A DNA stretch of 64,000 nucleotides from Thermoplasmata archaeon. GTDB lineage: Archaea; Thermoplasmatota; Thermoplasmata; UBA10834. Below are positions 43,352 through 51,749 of this stretch, piece by piece (the stretch's first letter is position 1; each line of letters opens with the position of its first letter). The stretch is taken from assembly GCA_020696365.1 (NCBI GenBank), contig JAEHCM010000001.1, forward strand, positions 374,025-438,024, written 5' to 3'. The position numbers and the translations under genes are program-made. Under the pieces are notes generated by a model that worked only from the letters and a program-made list of their open reading frames with translations, was not told the DNA's origin and did no database searches.

Positions 43352-44282
43352 GGGATTTTCCCTCAAACAGGTTGGTGCTCAAATATCTTTCCCCAGTGTC
43401 TGGCAGAACTACCAGCACAGATTTCCCTGGTCCCAGTTCCTTGGCTACATCGAGCGCGGCATGCACAGCGGCGCCGGAAGATATTCCGACAAACAGTCCT
43501 TCCCTCCTCGCGAGCGCGCGCGTCGCGACGGATGCGTCTTCCGTCGAGACAGCGACCACGGAATCGTAGATGCTCGTGTCTAGTATCTCGGGTACGAACC
43601 CTGCTCCGATGCCCTGAATCCCGTGCGCTCCCGGCTCCTTTCCTGACAGCACGGCGGAGTCTGCCGGCTCAACGGCGATTATCTTGATATCTGGGAACTT
43701 CCGCTTAAGCACCCGTCCAACACCTGATATCGTGCCCCCGGATCCCACACCCGCGACAAACGCATCCAATGAATCGAATGCCTCAGCTATCTCGACCGCG
43801 GTCGTCTGCGCGTGTGTCGCCGGATTCGATTCGTTCCTGAACTGTTGCAGAACAATCGAGTCGGCCACAGTCCCGCTCAAAGCCTCTGCCCGCTGTATCG
43901 CCCCGCTCATGCCTTGGTCGCCTGGTGTGAGCACCAGCTCCGCACCGAGAGCTTCGAGAAGCCTCCTTCTCTCGACGCTCATCGTGTCAGGCATCGTCAG
44001 TATCAGCCGGTACCCCTTGACCGCGCAGACCATCGCGAGGCCTATGCCCATGTTGCCCGAGGTCGGTTCGATTATCGTTGTTCCCTCGCGGATGAAACCA
44101 CGTCTCTTGGCATCGTCGATCATCCCCTTCGCAATCCTGTCCTTGACCGAGCCCATGGGGTTGAGCGATTCAATCTTGGCGTATACTGTCGCAACATCGT
44201 CAGGCACGATTCTTCCGAGCCTTACGACCGGCGTGTCTCCGATCGCTTCCAAGATGCTGTCTAGGGTTTTCGCCTTGCGCAT
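43344..44282 (-). CDS. cysK: Cysteine synthase (O-acetylserine sulfhydrylase)
   Basis: A 312-residue PLP enzyme. The PLP lysine is in LNPMGSVKDRIAKGM, the substrate loop is EPTSGNMGIGLAM, and the phosphate site is VGSGGTISGVGR. It makes cysteine from O-acetylserine and sulfide. ATG 44282 was chosen since the TATA box (GATATATAACGA, minus strand, 44311-44322) then lies 34 nt upstream; the TTG at 44309 would fall inside the promoter region. It leads the cysK-cysE-cysS-radical SAM run. Confidence 0.94.
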   Translation of the reverse strand: MRKAKTLDSILEAIGDTPVVRLGRIVPDDVATVYAKIESLNPMGSVKDRIAKGMIDDAKRRGFIREGTTIIEPTSGNMGIGLAMVCAVKGYRLILTMPDTMSVERRRLLEALGAELVLTPGDQGMSGAIQRAEALSGTVADSIVLQQFRNESNPATHAQTTAVEIAEAFDSLDAFVAGVGSGGTISGVGRVLKRKFPDIKIIAVEPADSAVLSGKEPGAHGIQGIGAGFVPEILDTSIYDSVVAVSTEDASVATRALARREGLFVGISSGAAVHAALDVAKELGPGKSVLVVLPDTGERYLSTNLFEGKSHA

Positions 44283-44310
44283 GGTTAGACCTTGACAGGG
44301 CATTGACAAA

Positions 44311-44322
44311 TCGTTATATATC
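44311..44322 (-). promoter_or_regulatory. TATA promoter of the cysteine operon
   Basis: The minus strand reads GATATATAACGA, centred 34 nt before the cysK start. It faces away from the secreted-protein gene at 44525, whose own promoter begins about 100 nt further on, so the region between 44283 and 44524 is a divergent control region. Confidence 0.65.
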
Positions 44323-44421
44323 TTCGTTGCCTAGAATCTGTCCATGTTTGAAGTTCTGACCTGGACGGCCTGTCGTGCGCTTGTCTTCTAATCTTGAACC
44401 ATTCTTCTAGCTTTGAACCAG

Positions 44422-44432
44422 AAACGATATTA
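44422..44432 (+). promoter_or_regulatory. Shared promoter element, copy A
   Basis: AAACGATATTA, preceded by ACCAG, lies 103 nt upstream of the ATG at 44525. The same 11-mer occurs 101 nt upstream of the paralogous gene at 45538. It has the form of a BRE followed by a TATA box, predicting a leader of about 70 nt that ends in a run of eight G just before the start. Confidence 0.6.
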
Positions 44433-44524
44433 CTTGTCTAAGGACTGCGTGGACTTACGGTCTGACAGAGTTGGTCAGTAAGCCGCGACCAGCCTGTTAT
44501 CGGGCCGAGGAGAGGGGGGGGAAA

Positions 44525-45280
44525 ATGAAAGCAGTGAAAGTGTGTGTGTCCGTCGTAGCCTTGGTTGTGCTGGTATTCTCGGCGCTGTCCATTAATGTGG
44601 CCGCGGGTGAGAATGGAAATCAGAAGGACAAGCCCGACGTGATGGGGTTCGAACTGAATCAGAACATCGCCTTCGGCGAGGTCGTCGGCGCTACGGGAAT
44701 TTATGTCACGGGCGAACTGTTCGACCTAGGACCGTTCGTCAACGAGACGACCGGGAACGAGCTCATGGCCTACGGAGAGCCAGTCGACGTCTTGGCCAAC
44801 TGGTCGGACGACATAGTGCTGCACCAGTTCAAGGCTGGTGCGAAGGTCCGCACGGAGGTCATACTGTGGGACTACGCCCACGAGGCGTCGGTCTACACGA
44901 TACGAGCAGAGTTCAAGATCGAGGAGATCGACCCTGTCTCGAAGGCCGTGATCCGATCCGTTTGGAACGGCACAGTGGCTGAGGGGTTGTGGGCGGACGG
45001 ACTTACCGACGCGTACTCTGCCGAGGTGAACCAGCTCGGATGTCTCCTGTTCGGATACAACTGGGACACAAGAATGCTTGACTGTGGAGTAGGCACATAC
45101 AGGCTGACCTTCACCATCGGTTCAGCAATGCCTGACAACGTGCCGTACGAGGGCGCCGTGCCGCAGGGGATAACGATCACGGGAGTTGACGATGTGTCGA
45201 CAGATGTTACGGATGTGTACTCCGACTCGTCATCGACCTGGATCGAGATGACGCTCCTGCCCATGGGCGGACGGAACTAG
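44525..45280 (+). CDS. Secreted protein of unknown function, paralogue A
   Basis: A 251-residue protein with a clear Sec signal peptide (MKAVKVCVSVVALVVLVFSA, then cleavage near NVAAG). The mature part is beta-rich and acidic, with DDIVLHQFKAGAKVRTEVIL and the C-terminal GYNWDTRMLDCGVGTYRLTF, both shared with the gene at 45538. Two conserved cysteines flank that region. It resembles no family I know. A run of eight G (44514-44521) precedes the ATG as a strong Shine-Dalgarno-like tract. It is probably exported to the cell surface or medium. Confidence 0.72.
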   Translation: MKAVKVCVSVVALVVLVFSALSINVAAGENGNQKDKPDVMGFELNQNIAFGEVVGATGIYVTGELFDLGPFVNETTGNELMAYGEPVDVLANWSDDIVLHQFKAGAKVRTEVILWDYAHEASVYTIRAEFKIEEIDPVSKAVIRSVWNGTVAEGLWADGLTDAYSAEVNQLGCLLFGYNWDTRMLDCGVGTYRLTFTIGSAMPDNVPYEGAVPQGITITGVDDVSTDVTDVYSDSSSTWIEMTLLPMGGRN

Positions 45281-45436
45281 TCGAACCAAACCTATGAGGT
45301 GGGCCGATGTCCTAATTGGGCATCGCCCATCCCATTCTATTTCTCATTTACGCTCTAATCCGCAGTTCTTCCGTCGAGTCGTCTCCGACTAGGTCAGTAA
45401 GCCTATTACAGCGCGCATTGTTCGAGGTTTGTACCA

Positions 45437-45447
45437 AAACGATATTA
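45437..45447 (+). promoter_or_regulatory. Shared promoter element, copy B
   Basis: AAACGATATTA, preceded by ACCA and followed by TATGG, 101 nt before ATG 45538. It matches copy A at 44422-44432 exactly over 11 bases and sits at nearly the same distance from its gene, whereas most of the remaining leader has diverged. Confidence 0.6.
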
Positions 45448-45537
45448 TATGGTTTTTCCGTTGGCACTGAGCTACGGCTTGACATGGCGCTAGTGGAGCC
45501 AACACTGTCGTGTCAGGTCACACAGAGGGGGGGGACT

Positions 45538-46278
45538 ATGAAAGCAAGCAAGTATCTGGTAGGAGCGCTAGTCTTCGTGATGTTGAGTCTATCTGCCGCA
45601 CAGGCGAGCGCTGAGAATGCCTTGGATGAGAATGTGATTTACGCTGAGGGAGTCGGCTTCGACGGGACCGAGGTAGTTCCTAATGACGAGTTACCTGCGA
45701 CGATTAACGGTTCGGCAACGAACGTTGTGCTTGACTGGTCGGACAACATCGTGTTCCATCAGTTCTCTGCAGGATCCAAGGTGAGGACCGAGGTGATCTT
45801 GCACAATGTGTCGGACGATGGAACATACCTTGCGGCCGTTTACACGCTGACGGCACACCTGAAGATCGTCAATCTGAGCAGCGGCGAGATCATGTACAGC
45901 AGCTCGATCGCCCAAGGAGTGTTCACCGACAAGAGGAACGACCACTATTCTGCCGAAGTCAACGAGGACGGGCTTCTGCTTTACGGCTACAACTGGGACA
46001 CGAGGGCCATGGGCTGTGGGGCTGGATTGTACAGACTGACATTCTGGCTGGAGAAGGACGATACCTGCCCGGATGTGAACCCTTGGACCGGGAAGAATAT
46101 AGTCTACAACTCTGTCGACGTAACCCAAGGAGCTCCCGGTGACAAGGACACCAGTGCGGGAACCATCTACGGCCTTGTCGGATACGATCTAGACAACGAG
46201 ATGTCTTGGATCGACATAGAACTGGTCGATAAGGACCACGGACGCGACTCCTCAGGGTCGGCACACTGGAACCCGTGA
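45538..46278 (+). CDS. Secreted protein of unknown function, paralogue B
   Basis: A 246-residue protein with a signal peptide (MKASKYLVGALVFVMLSLSA, cleavage near AQASA). It is paralogous to the protein at 44525 across the mature domain: DNIVFHQFSAGSKVRTEVIL, YSAEVNEDGLLLYGYNWDTR and CGAGLYRLTFWLE line up closely. ATG 45538 follows a run of eight G (45527-45534); the in-frame reading from 45316 runs through the promoter and is not used. It is an exported surface or extracellular protein of unknown activity. Confidence 0.72.
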   Translation: MKASKYLVGALVFVMLSLSAAQASAENALDENVIYAEGVGFDGTEVVPNDELPATINGSATNVVLDWSDNIVFHQFSAGSKVRTEVILHNVSDDGTYLAAVYTLTAHLKIVNLSSGEIMYSSSIAQGVFTDKRNDHYSAEVNEDGLLLYGYNWDTRAMGCGAGLYRLTFWLEKDDTCPDVNPWTGKNIVYNSVDVTQGAPGDKDTSAGTIYGLVGYDLDNEMSWIDIELVDKDHGRDSSGSAHWNP

Positions 46279-46336
46279 AACACCACATTCCGGGAATGGA
46301 GGCCGTTCAGCCACCATTCCTGGAGCGAATATTTTT

Positions 46337-46708
46337 TCACTTCTTCTTGCAGATGTCACAACCGCTGATGTTCGTGGCCATCCTGTGCATTCTGCAGAAC
46401 TCATCGTCTTCCCGTATGTCCTTGCATGCTCCGCAAATCACACCGTACCATTGACGCTTGCTCTCCCCTGCAACAATCCTCTCCGAGATGTCCTCTGCAT
46501 AGGCCAGGATCTTCGGGAACCGCTCTATCACACTCCCGTCCCCAGCTCTGGTGGCACTCAGATATTGGCTCACCGATGCCTGGGTTATGCCGAGCTTCCT
46601 GGCTATCTCGGACTGCTTCATGTCGTGCTTTCCCGAAAGCTCCTTCACTACCGATGCCCTGAGCGATGGAAGGATCTTACCAACCACTAGTTCACATGGT
46701 GTTTTCAT
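46337..46708 (-). CDS. Transcriptional regulator, Xre-type HTH with C-terminal cysteine cluster (COG2522-like)
   Basis: A 123-residue regulator. A helix-turn-helix at about 25-55 (MKQSEIARKLGITQASVSQY) is followed by a helical linker and a C-terminal cysteine-rich segment YGVICGACKDIREDDEFC...ISGCDICKKK, with six cysteines that could bind a metal or Fe-S cluster. This domain pair matches an archaeal regulator family of unknown signal. ATG 46708 was chosen over the GTG at 46717. It lies next to tRNA-Cys and the cysteine genes, so a role in sulfur or Fe-S status is plausible. Confidence 0.78.
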   Translation of the reverse strand: MKTPCELVVGKILPSLRASVVKELSGKHDMKQSEIARKLGITQASVSQYLSATRAGDGSVIERFPKILAYAEDISERIVAGESKRQWYGVICGACKDIREDDEFCRMHRMATNISGCDICKKK

Positions 46709-46823
46709 GTCACACACCGAAATCGCATGTATTCGAGAGGCTACGCAGAATTGTGTTGGATGCCCTCTGGACCGCGAATAGCCAGCACCGCTATAAAGCT
46801 TTCAATCAAACTTGATAATCAGG

Positions 46824-46894
46824 AGCCGGGAAGGAGATTTGAACTCCTGTCTGCGGATCTGCAGTCCGCCACATGGCCTCTCTGTCACCCCGGC
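46824..46894 (-). tRNA. tRNA-Cys (anticodon GCA)
   Basis: Read on the minus strand, the acceptor GCCGGGG pairs with TCCCGGC (one G-T), the anticodon stem GCGGA/TCCGC encloses loop CTGCAGA with anticodon GCA, and the T arm is AGGAG-TTCAAAT-CTCCT. The discriminator is U, as required for cysteine identity. CCA is not encoded. It is the cognate tRNA of the CysS encoded 4 kb away. Confidence 0.95.
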
Positions 46895-47010
46895 ATTTGC
46901 ACGCGTCAATCATCGAGACCGTATATATTGTTTTCATAATGGACGAATATCGACATCCGCGGATTCGTCGTGCGCGGACGGCCAGCTGCTGCACGGGAGC
47001 GAGAACAAGC

Positions 47011-47017
47011 TTTATAC
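47011..47017 (+). promoter_or_regulatory. TATA promoter of the homocitrate synthase-family gene
   Basis: TTTATAC centred 26 nt before GTG 47040. The spacing indicates a leaderless transcript and decides the start: the long in-frame extension upstream would be translated from before the promoter and across the tRNA-Cys gene. Confidence 0.65.
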
Positions 47018-47039
47018 TCAACTGTCGATTTGTGCGAAC

Positions 47040-48239
47040 GTGGACATCGATTCGTTGAGTCCTTTCAACAGGTTGGCCATCCCTCCGCTTCCTGAGAGAG
47101 TGGTGGTGTACGACAGCACTCTCAGGGATGGCGAGCAGATGCCTGGGGTGCGCTTCAGCCTGGAGCAGAAGGTGGCAATAGCGCGCAAGCTGGACGAAGT
47201 CGGTGTTCACCAGATCGAAGCTGGTTTTCCAGCAGTGTCCGGTTCCGAGCGCGATTCGGTCAGGGCCATCGCAGGGCTCGGGTTGGACGCTGAAGTCCTG
47301 TGCCTCGCAAGGACACTGGAGCAGGACATCGATGCGGCGGTCGACTGCGATGTGGACATGGTCCTCCTTTTCATCGCGACGAGTGATCTCCACCTACGGT
47401 ACAAGCTGAAGATGTCACGCGACCAGGTGTTCGAGCGGGCGGTGAAGGCTACGGAGTACGCTGCGGATCATGGCCTGCGGGTCAGCATGAGTACCGAGGA
47501 TACGACGCGTTCGAATCTTCAGTTCGTGAAGGACATCTACCTGGCCTGCCACGATGCAGGGGCGGAACGCGTGGGGGTCACGGACACGCTGGGCTGCGCG
47601 TCCCCTGAGGCGATCTCGTATGTGGTTGGGGAGATACGGTCCGCGTTGGATGTCCCGCTCTCCGCGCATCTGCACAACGACTTCGGCCTCGCGACTGTCA
47701 ATTCCATTGCCGCCCTGTCCGCGGGAGCTGATGCCATCGCCACAACGGTCGGAGGCATTGGCGAGAGGGCAGGCAACGTGCCTCTCGAACAGCTGGTGAT
47801 GGTCCTCAAGAACCTGTACGGGAAGGACATCGGGATATCGACCGAAGGATTGACGGAACTCGGTAAACTCGTGTTCGAGGCAGCGGGGGTTTCCTTGCCT
47901 CCGAACCAGCCGTGGATCGGGCCGAATGCGTTCTCTCACGAATCCGGAATCCATGTCGCTGCAGTCCTGAACTGCCCGATGACATACGAGTGCGTCTCTC
48001 CTGAATCCGTGGGCAACCGTCGCCGCCTGGTCTTGGGGAAGCATTCGGGAACGTCGATTGTAAGGAGTCGCCTATCCGAGCGGGAAGTGGGCGCCACTCA
48101 GGATCAGATATGCGAGATTGTCCGCGAGATCAAACGAAGGGGAGAGCAGCACGGCCGGGTGTCCGATGATGAGTTCTGGACGATCGTTGATGCCGTACTC
48201 TCCGGATCTGCGGGAATGCAGAATTGTGGAGAAGGATGA
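47040..48239 (+). CDS. Homocitrate/isopropylmalate/citramalate synthase-family enzyme
   Basis: A 399-residue acyl-CoA:2-oxoacid condensing enzyme. Motifs are VVVYDSTLRDGEQMPGV (metal site), the catalytic-pocket HLHNDFGLATVNS, and GIGERAGNVPLEQ. The C-terminal allosteric LeuA domain is missing, so this is closer to homocitrate synthase (AksA/NifV-like) or a short isopropylmalate synthase. The substrate cannot be told from sequence. The start GTG 47040 is set by the TATA box 26 nt upstream. Confidence 0.85.
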   Translation: MDIDSLSPFNRLAIPPLPERVVVYDSTLRDGEQMPGVRFSLEQKVAIARKLDEVGVHQIEAGFPAVSGSERDSVRAIAGLGLDAEVLCLARTLEQDIDAAVDCDVDMVLLFIATSDLHLRYKLKMSRDQVFERAVKATEYAADHGLRVSMSTEDTTRSNLQFVKDIYLACHDAGAERVGVTDTLGCASPEAISYVVGEIRSALDVPLSAHLHNDFGLATVNSIAALSAGADAIATTVGGIGERAGNVPLEQLVMVLKNLYGKDIGISTEGLTELGKLVFEAAGVSLPPNQPWIGPNAFSHESGIHVAAVLNCPMTYECVSPESVGNRRRLVLGKHSGTSIVRSRLSEREVGATQDQICEIVREIKRRGEQHGRVSDDEFWTIVDAVLSGSAGMQNCGEG

Positions 48240-48301
48240 CGACCGGACGTGCAGGAGAAGCGAGCGCTCCTGTCGCCATCCTAGACTCGTGTATCTGGAT
48301 A

Positions 48302-49093
48302 CTATTCAATGGGTATCCGTCCGCCCGACGGATTCAGCCGAGTCCGTCCCAGGTCGGACAGCTTGGACAACACCTCGTGCGAGAAGACCGGGCCGTCCAC
48401 GCACACGTGCTTCCCGTCGATCGCGCAGGAATCGCAGATTCCGATGCCGCATTTCATGTATCGTTCAAGCGAGGCCTGCATCGGGACCCCAGTCGTTCCG
48501 GAGAGCTCCAGCAGTCCGACGATCATCCTCTCCGGGCCGCAGGTGTACATCATGTCGTGGTCGCCTGCTTCCAGTAGCTCCCTCGCCTTGTCGGTCGCGA
48601 GGCCCTTGGAGCCGTCACTGCCATCATCCGTCGTGATGTGTACTGCCGCTCCGGACCGCTCGCATCTCGTCCTGAAGAGAAGCTCCGATTGCGTCCTGGC
48701 GCCAAGCACGACATCCACGGAGGCGCCGGATGCCACAGCCAGATCCACCATGGGGGCGAGTGCTGCCATTCCCGTTCCGCCTGCCACGGCCAAGATGCTT
48801 TCTCCTTCGATGCTGTAACCCTTTCCGTACGGCCCTCGAACGCCTATCTTCTCTCCTGGTTTCATGACGGACAGGTGTCTGGTTCCTTCTCCTGCAACCT
48901 TGTACGTTATCCCGAAAAGTTCTCCGGGATAGGACACCGACATCGGGAACTCGTCCTTTCCAGGCACCCAGACCATCACGAACTGTCCCGGCTGGGCATG
49001 CATGCTCCCGTCGAGGTGCACGGTCCGGATGGTCGGTGTCTCGTCGATCTGCTCGGTGATGGCGAAGGCTCTGATGCCGTTATCGATGGGCAA
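48302..49093 (-). CDS. pyrK: Dihydroorotate dehydrogenase electron-transfer subunit
   Basis: A 263-residue flavin and 2Fe-2S subunit. The FAD domain (about 15-100) has AQPGQFVMVWVPG and GPYGKGYS, the NAD domain follows with LAVAGGTGMAALAPM, and the iron-sulfur motif CGIGICDSCAIDGKHVC sits near the C terminus. It lets PyrD pass electrons to NAD. ATG 49093 lies 14 nt inside pyrD, so the two are coupled, forming a class 1B dihydroorotate dehydrogenase. Confidence 0.93.
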   Translation of the reverse strand: MPIDNGIRAFAITEQIDETPTIRTVHLDGSMHAQPGQFVMVWVPGKDEFPMSVSYPGELFGITYKVAGEGTRHLSVMKPGEKIGVRGPYGKGYSIEGESILAVAGGTGMAALAPMVDLAVASGASVDVVLGARTQSELLFRTRCERSGAAVHITTDDGSDGSKGLATDKARELLEAGDHDMMYTCGPERMIVGLLELSGTTGVPMQASLERYMKCGIGICDSCAIDGKHVCVDGPVFSHEVLSKLSDLGRTRLNPSGGRIPIE

Positions 49094-49988
49094 TTCCCTT
49101 CATCTCCTCTACGGACCCGTAGTCGTTCGCTTTCATGAACTTCGCGAGGCCGTCGCACACATCAGAGAACACTCCGACCCCCTCGGACCAGATGGCCGTG
49201 CCCATCTGAACCGCCGTCGCCCCTGCCATGATGTATTCGAGCGCGTCCTTCGAGGTCGTTACGCCGCCCACTCCGATGATTGGGATGGTGACGGCATCGA
49301 ATATCTCGTATACGCATCTGACGCCGACCGCTCTGACCGCCTTCCCGGAAAGTCCTCCGAACCTGTTGCTCAGTATCGGTCGTCCGAGCTCAGGGCAGAT
49401 CGCCATCGCTTTGAGTGTGTTGATCGCGACTATGCCGTCCGCGCCACCTTCTTCGGCAGCAGATGCCAGCGAGGCGATGGACGATGTGTTCGGTGTCAAT
49501 TTGGCGAATATCGGGACCTCTACGCCAGCCTTGACCGCTCTGCATATCCTCTCGACCATGTCGGGGGTCGAGCCGATCTCTGCCCCGAGACCCTCGGCAT
49601 GGGGGCAGCTAAGGTTCAGCTCCACAGCAGCCACTCCCGCAGATGCCATGCGTCTGGCCACTTCGGCGATCTCCTCCTCTGAACCGCCGAACACGCTGCC
49701 TATGACCGGCACTCCGCCACCCTGCGCGACGGCCACCTCTTCCAGGTACGCGTCGATTCCAGGGTTCGGCAGCCCCATCGCGTTGATGAGCCCGCACTCG
49801 AGCTCCACAATGCACGGGTTCGTGTGGCCTTCTCTCGGCTCGAGCCCGACAGATTTCGTGACGACCGCTCCCGCGCCCGCCTTGGCGATGTCGACCATGC
49901 TCCGCCCCGTCTCGTTCAGAATCCCAGAGGCGAGCATCGTCGGGTTGCGCATACGGATTCCCGCGATGTCGACTTCCAGCTCGGTCAT
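49080..49988 (-). CDS. pyrD: Dihydroorotate dehydrogenase, catalytic subunit
   Basis: A 302-residue class 1B enzyme that oxidises dihydroorotate in pyrimidine synthesis. Motifs: MRNPTMLASGILNETGRS, AVVTKSVGLEPREGHTNP, VELNLSCPHAEGLG (catalytic Cys nearby), FAKLTPNTSSI, GIVAINTLKAM and PIIGVGGVTTSKDALEY. It binds FMN and works with PyrK. It is the upstream gene of the pyrD-pyrK pair. Confidence 0.95.
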   Translation of the reverse strand: MTELEVDIAGIRMRNPTMLASGILNETGRSMVDIAKAGAGAVVTKSVGLEPREGHTNPCIVELECGLINAMGLPNPGIDAYLEEVAVAQGGGVPVIGSVFGGSEEEIAEVARRMASAGVAAVELNLSCPHAEGLGAEIGSTPDMVERICRAVKAGVEVPIFAKLTPNTSSIASLASAAEEGGADGIVAINTLKAMAICPELGRPILSNRFGGLSGKAVRAVGVRCVYEIFDAVTIPIIGVGGVTTSKDALEYIMAGATAVQMGTAIWSEGVGVFSDVCDGLAKFMKANDYGSVEEMKGIAHR

Positions 49989-50066
49989 TTGCGTCTGAGT
50001 TGGATAGGTTCGGCGCCTACAATAATCTTTCTTGGGCCTCGCTCGGCATCTGGATCCCCAGGAGGC

Positions 50067-50432
50067 TCACTTCTTCGCCTCGTAATCCTTGATGGCTTCT
50101 TGAAGTGCGTCGGCTGCGAGGTTCGAACAGTGCATCTTCACCGGGGGCAGGCCATCCAAAGCATGGGCGACGTCCTTTCTGGAGATCTTCTTCGCCTCCT
50201 CGATGGTCTTTCCTCGGGCCAGCTCCGTTGTCATCGAGCTGGTGGCTATCGCGGCGCCGCATCCGAAAGTCTTGAACTTGATATCGGTGATTATGTCGTC
50301 CTTGACCTTGATGTACAGCCACATGACATCCCCACACTGGGGGTTTCCGACCTTACCGACCCCGTCGGGATCGGTTATCTCCCCGACGTTCCTGGGGTTG
50401 GCGAAGTGTTCCATCACCTTGTCACTGTACAC
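50067..50432 (-). CDS. iscU: Fe-S cluster scaffold protein IscU
   Basis: A 121-residue scaffold with the three conserved cysteines in NPQCGDVM, TFGCGAAIA and KMHCSNLAAD, and the aspartate that follows the first. It assembles clusters from IscS sulfur. The start is GTG 50432 giving MYSDKVMEHF, the family's usual N terminus. Its Shine-Dalgarno GGAGGTGG is formed by the glycine codons at the end of iscS, and the genes overlap by 11 nt, so translation is tightly coupled. Confidence 0.95.
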   Translation of the reverse strand: MYSDKVMEHFANPRNVGEITDPDGVGKVGNPQCGDVMWLYIKVKDDIITDIKFKTFGCGAAIATSSMTTELARGKTIEEAKKISRKDVAHALDGLPPVKMHCSNLAADALQEAIKDYEAKK

Positions 50433-51633
50433 AGCATCCACCTCCACGGTTGCACTTCGGTCCCTTGCTGAGGGGGGATATCTCCCTGAGCTTGGACACT
50501 ATCTCGGGCAGCACCTCTAGGAGATAGCTTACCTCCTCATCATTGTTTTCCCGACCTAGTGTCACCCTGAGGCTCCCGTGGGCCTGCTCGTGTGTCAGTC
50601 CGAGCGCCAGTAGGACGGGCGAGGGTTCTAGAGATCCTGTGGAGCAGGCCGAGCCCGTCGACGCTGCGATCCCCAGCATGTCCAGATGGAGGACCAGCCC
50701 CTCTCCCTCGATGAAATCGAACCTGAGATGTACGTTGTTCACGAGCCTGTTCGTAGGATGGCCGTTCAGGTACGCGTCCGGTATCGTCTCGGGCACGGTC
50801 TTGATGATGCGGTCGCGCAGATGCCGCATCCTCTCGGCCGTCGTAGGCATGTCTCTCTGGGCGATCTCAGCTGCCTTGCCGAAGCCCACTATGCCCGGGA
50901 CGTTCTCGGTGGAGGATCTCAACCCTCCCTCATGCCCTCCCCCGTGGAGGAGCGGCTCGACCTTCGTTCCCTTTCTAACGTATAGGGCACCGACGCCCTT
51001 GGGTCCGTGGAACTTGTGTGACGATATCGAAAGGAGATCGATGTTGTCTCTGTCCACATCTATGGACATCTTCCCCGCTGCCTGGACCGCATCGGTGTGG
51101 AACAGTGCACCTCTGGAGTGCGCTATCCTGCCGATCTCACGCACGGGCTGGATCGTGCCGATCTCGCTGTTGGCCATCATGACGCTCACGAGGATCGTGT
51201 CATCCCTGATCGCCGCCTCGACATCCCCCAGGTCCACGAAGCCGTCCTTCGAGACGGGCAGCCTGGTCACCTCGAATCCCATGCTCTTCAGGTATGCGCA
51301 GGGCTCGAGCACCGCGCTGTGCTCAATGTCTGTCGTTATAATATGGCCCTTCCCGCGGCTCTTGTGCAGGGCGACCCCCTTTATCGCCAAGTTGTCCGAT
51401 TCCGTACCGCTGGATGTGAACACTATCTCAGAAGAATCAGCTCCGATGAGAGCAGCCACTCGTGCCCTAGAGCTATCCATAGCCATCCTGGCCTCCCGTC
51501 CGAACGAGTGAATGCTCGAGGCATTCCCGTACTTCTCGGATACATACGGGGTCATCGCTTCGACGACCTCTGGGAGAACGCGCGTCGTGGCTCCGTGGTC
51601 GAAGTATATCCTCTTGCTGGGTCTTTCGGGCAT
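50422..51633 (-). CDS. iscS: Cysteine desulfurase IscS
   Basis: A 403-residue class V aminotransferase-fold enzyme that takes sulfur from cysteine. The PLP lysine is in SISSHKFHGPKGVGAL and the active cysteine in STGSACSTGSLEPS. The C terminus ends in a short cysteine-rich tail (KCNRGGGCCVQ) not usual in IscS. TATA-like TTTTAAAA (minus strand, near 51661-51668) lies about 30 nt upstream of ATG 51633, so the message is near-leaderless. Confidence 0.94.
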   Translation of the reverse strand: MPERPSKRIYFDHGATTRVLPEVVEAMTPYVSEKYGNASSIHSFGREARMAMDSSRARVAALIGADSSEIVFTSSGTESDNLAIKGVALHKSRGKGHIITTDIEHSAVLEPCAYLKSMGFEVTRLPVSKDGFVDLGDVEAAIRDDTILVSVMMANSEIGTIQPVREIGRIAHSRGALFHTDAVQAAGKMSIDVDRDNIDLLSISSHKFHGPKGVGALYVRKGTKVEPLLHGGGHEGGLRSSTENVPGIVGFGKAAEIAQRDMPTTAERMRHLRDRIIKTVPETIPDAYLNGHPTNRLVNNVHLRFDFIEGEGLVLHLDMLGIAASTGSACSTGSLEPSPVLLALGLTHEQAHGSLRVTLGRENNDEEVSYLLEVLPEIVSKLREISPLSKGPKCNRGGGCCVQ

Positions 51634-51749
51634 GGCGATTCATGGTGATGTCTGCTCGGTTTTTAAAAGCTTCGCGTTTTTCTTGCGGAAGACGGCGCTC
51701 GAACCTCGAAAAGTGAGAAATAACCGTAACGGGTATCGCCGTCACAACT

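Noticed and set aside
46812..47039. In-frame upstream extension of the homocitrate-synthase-family gene
   Set aside because: It crosses the tRNA-Cys gene and the TATA box at 47011-47017; the GTG at 47040 is correctly spaced from that box.
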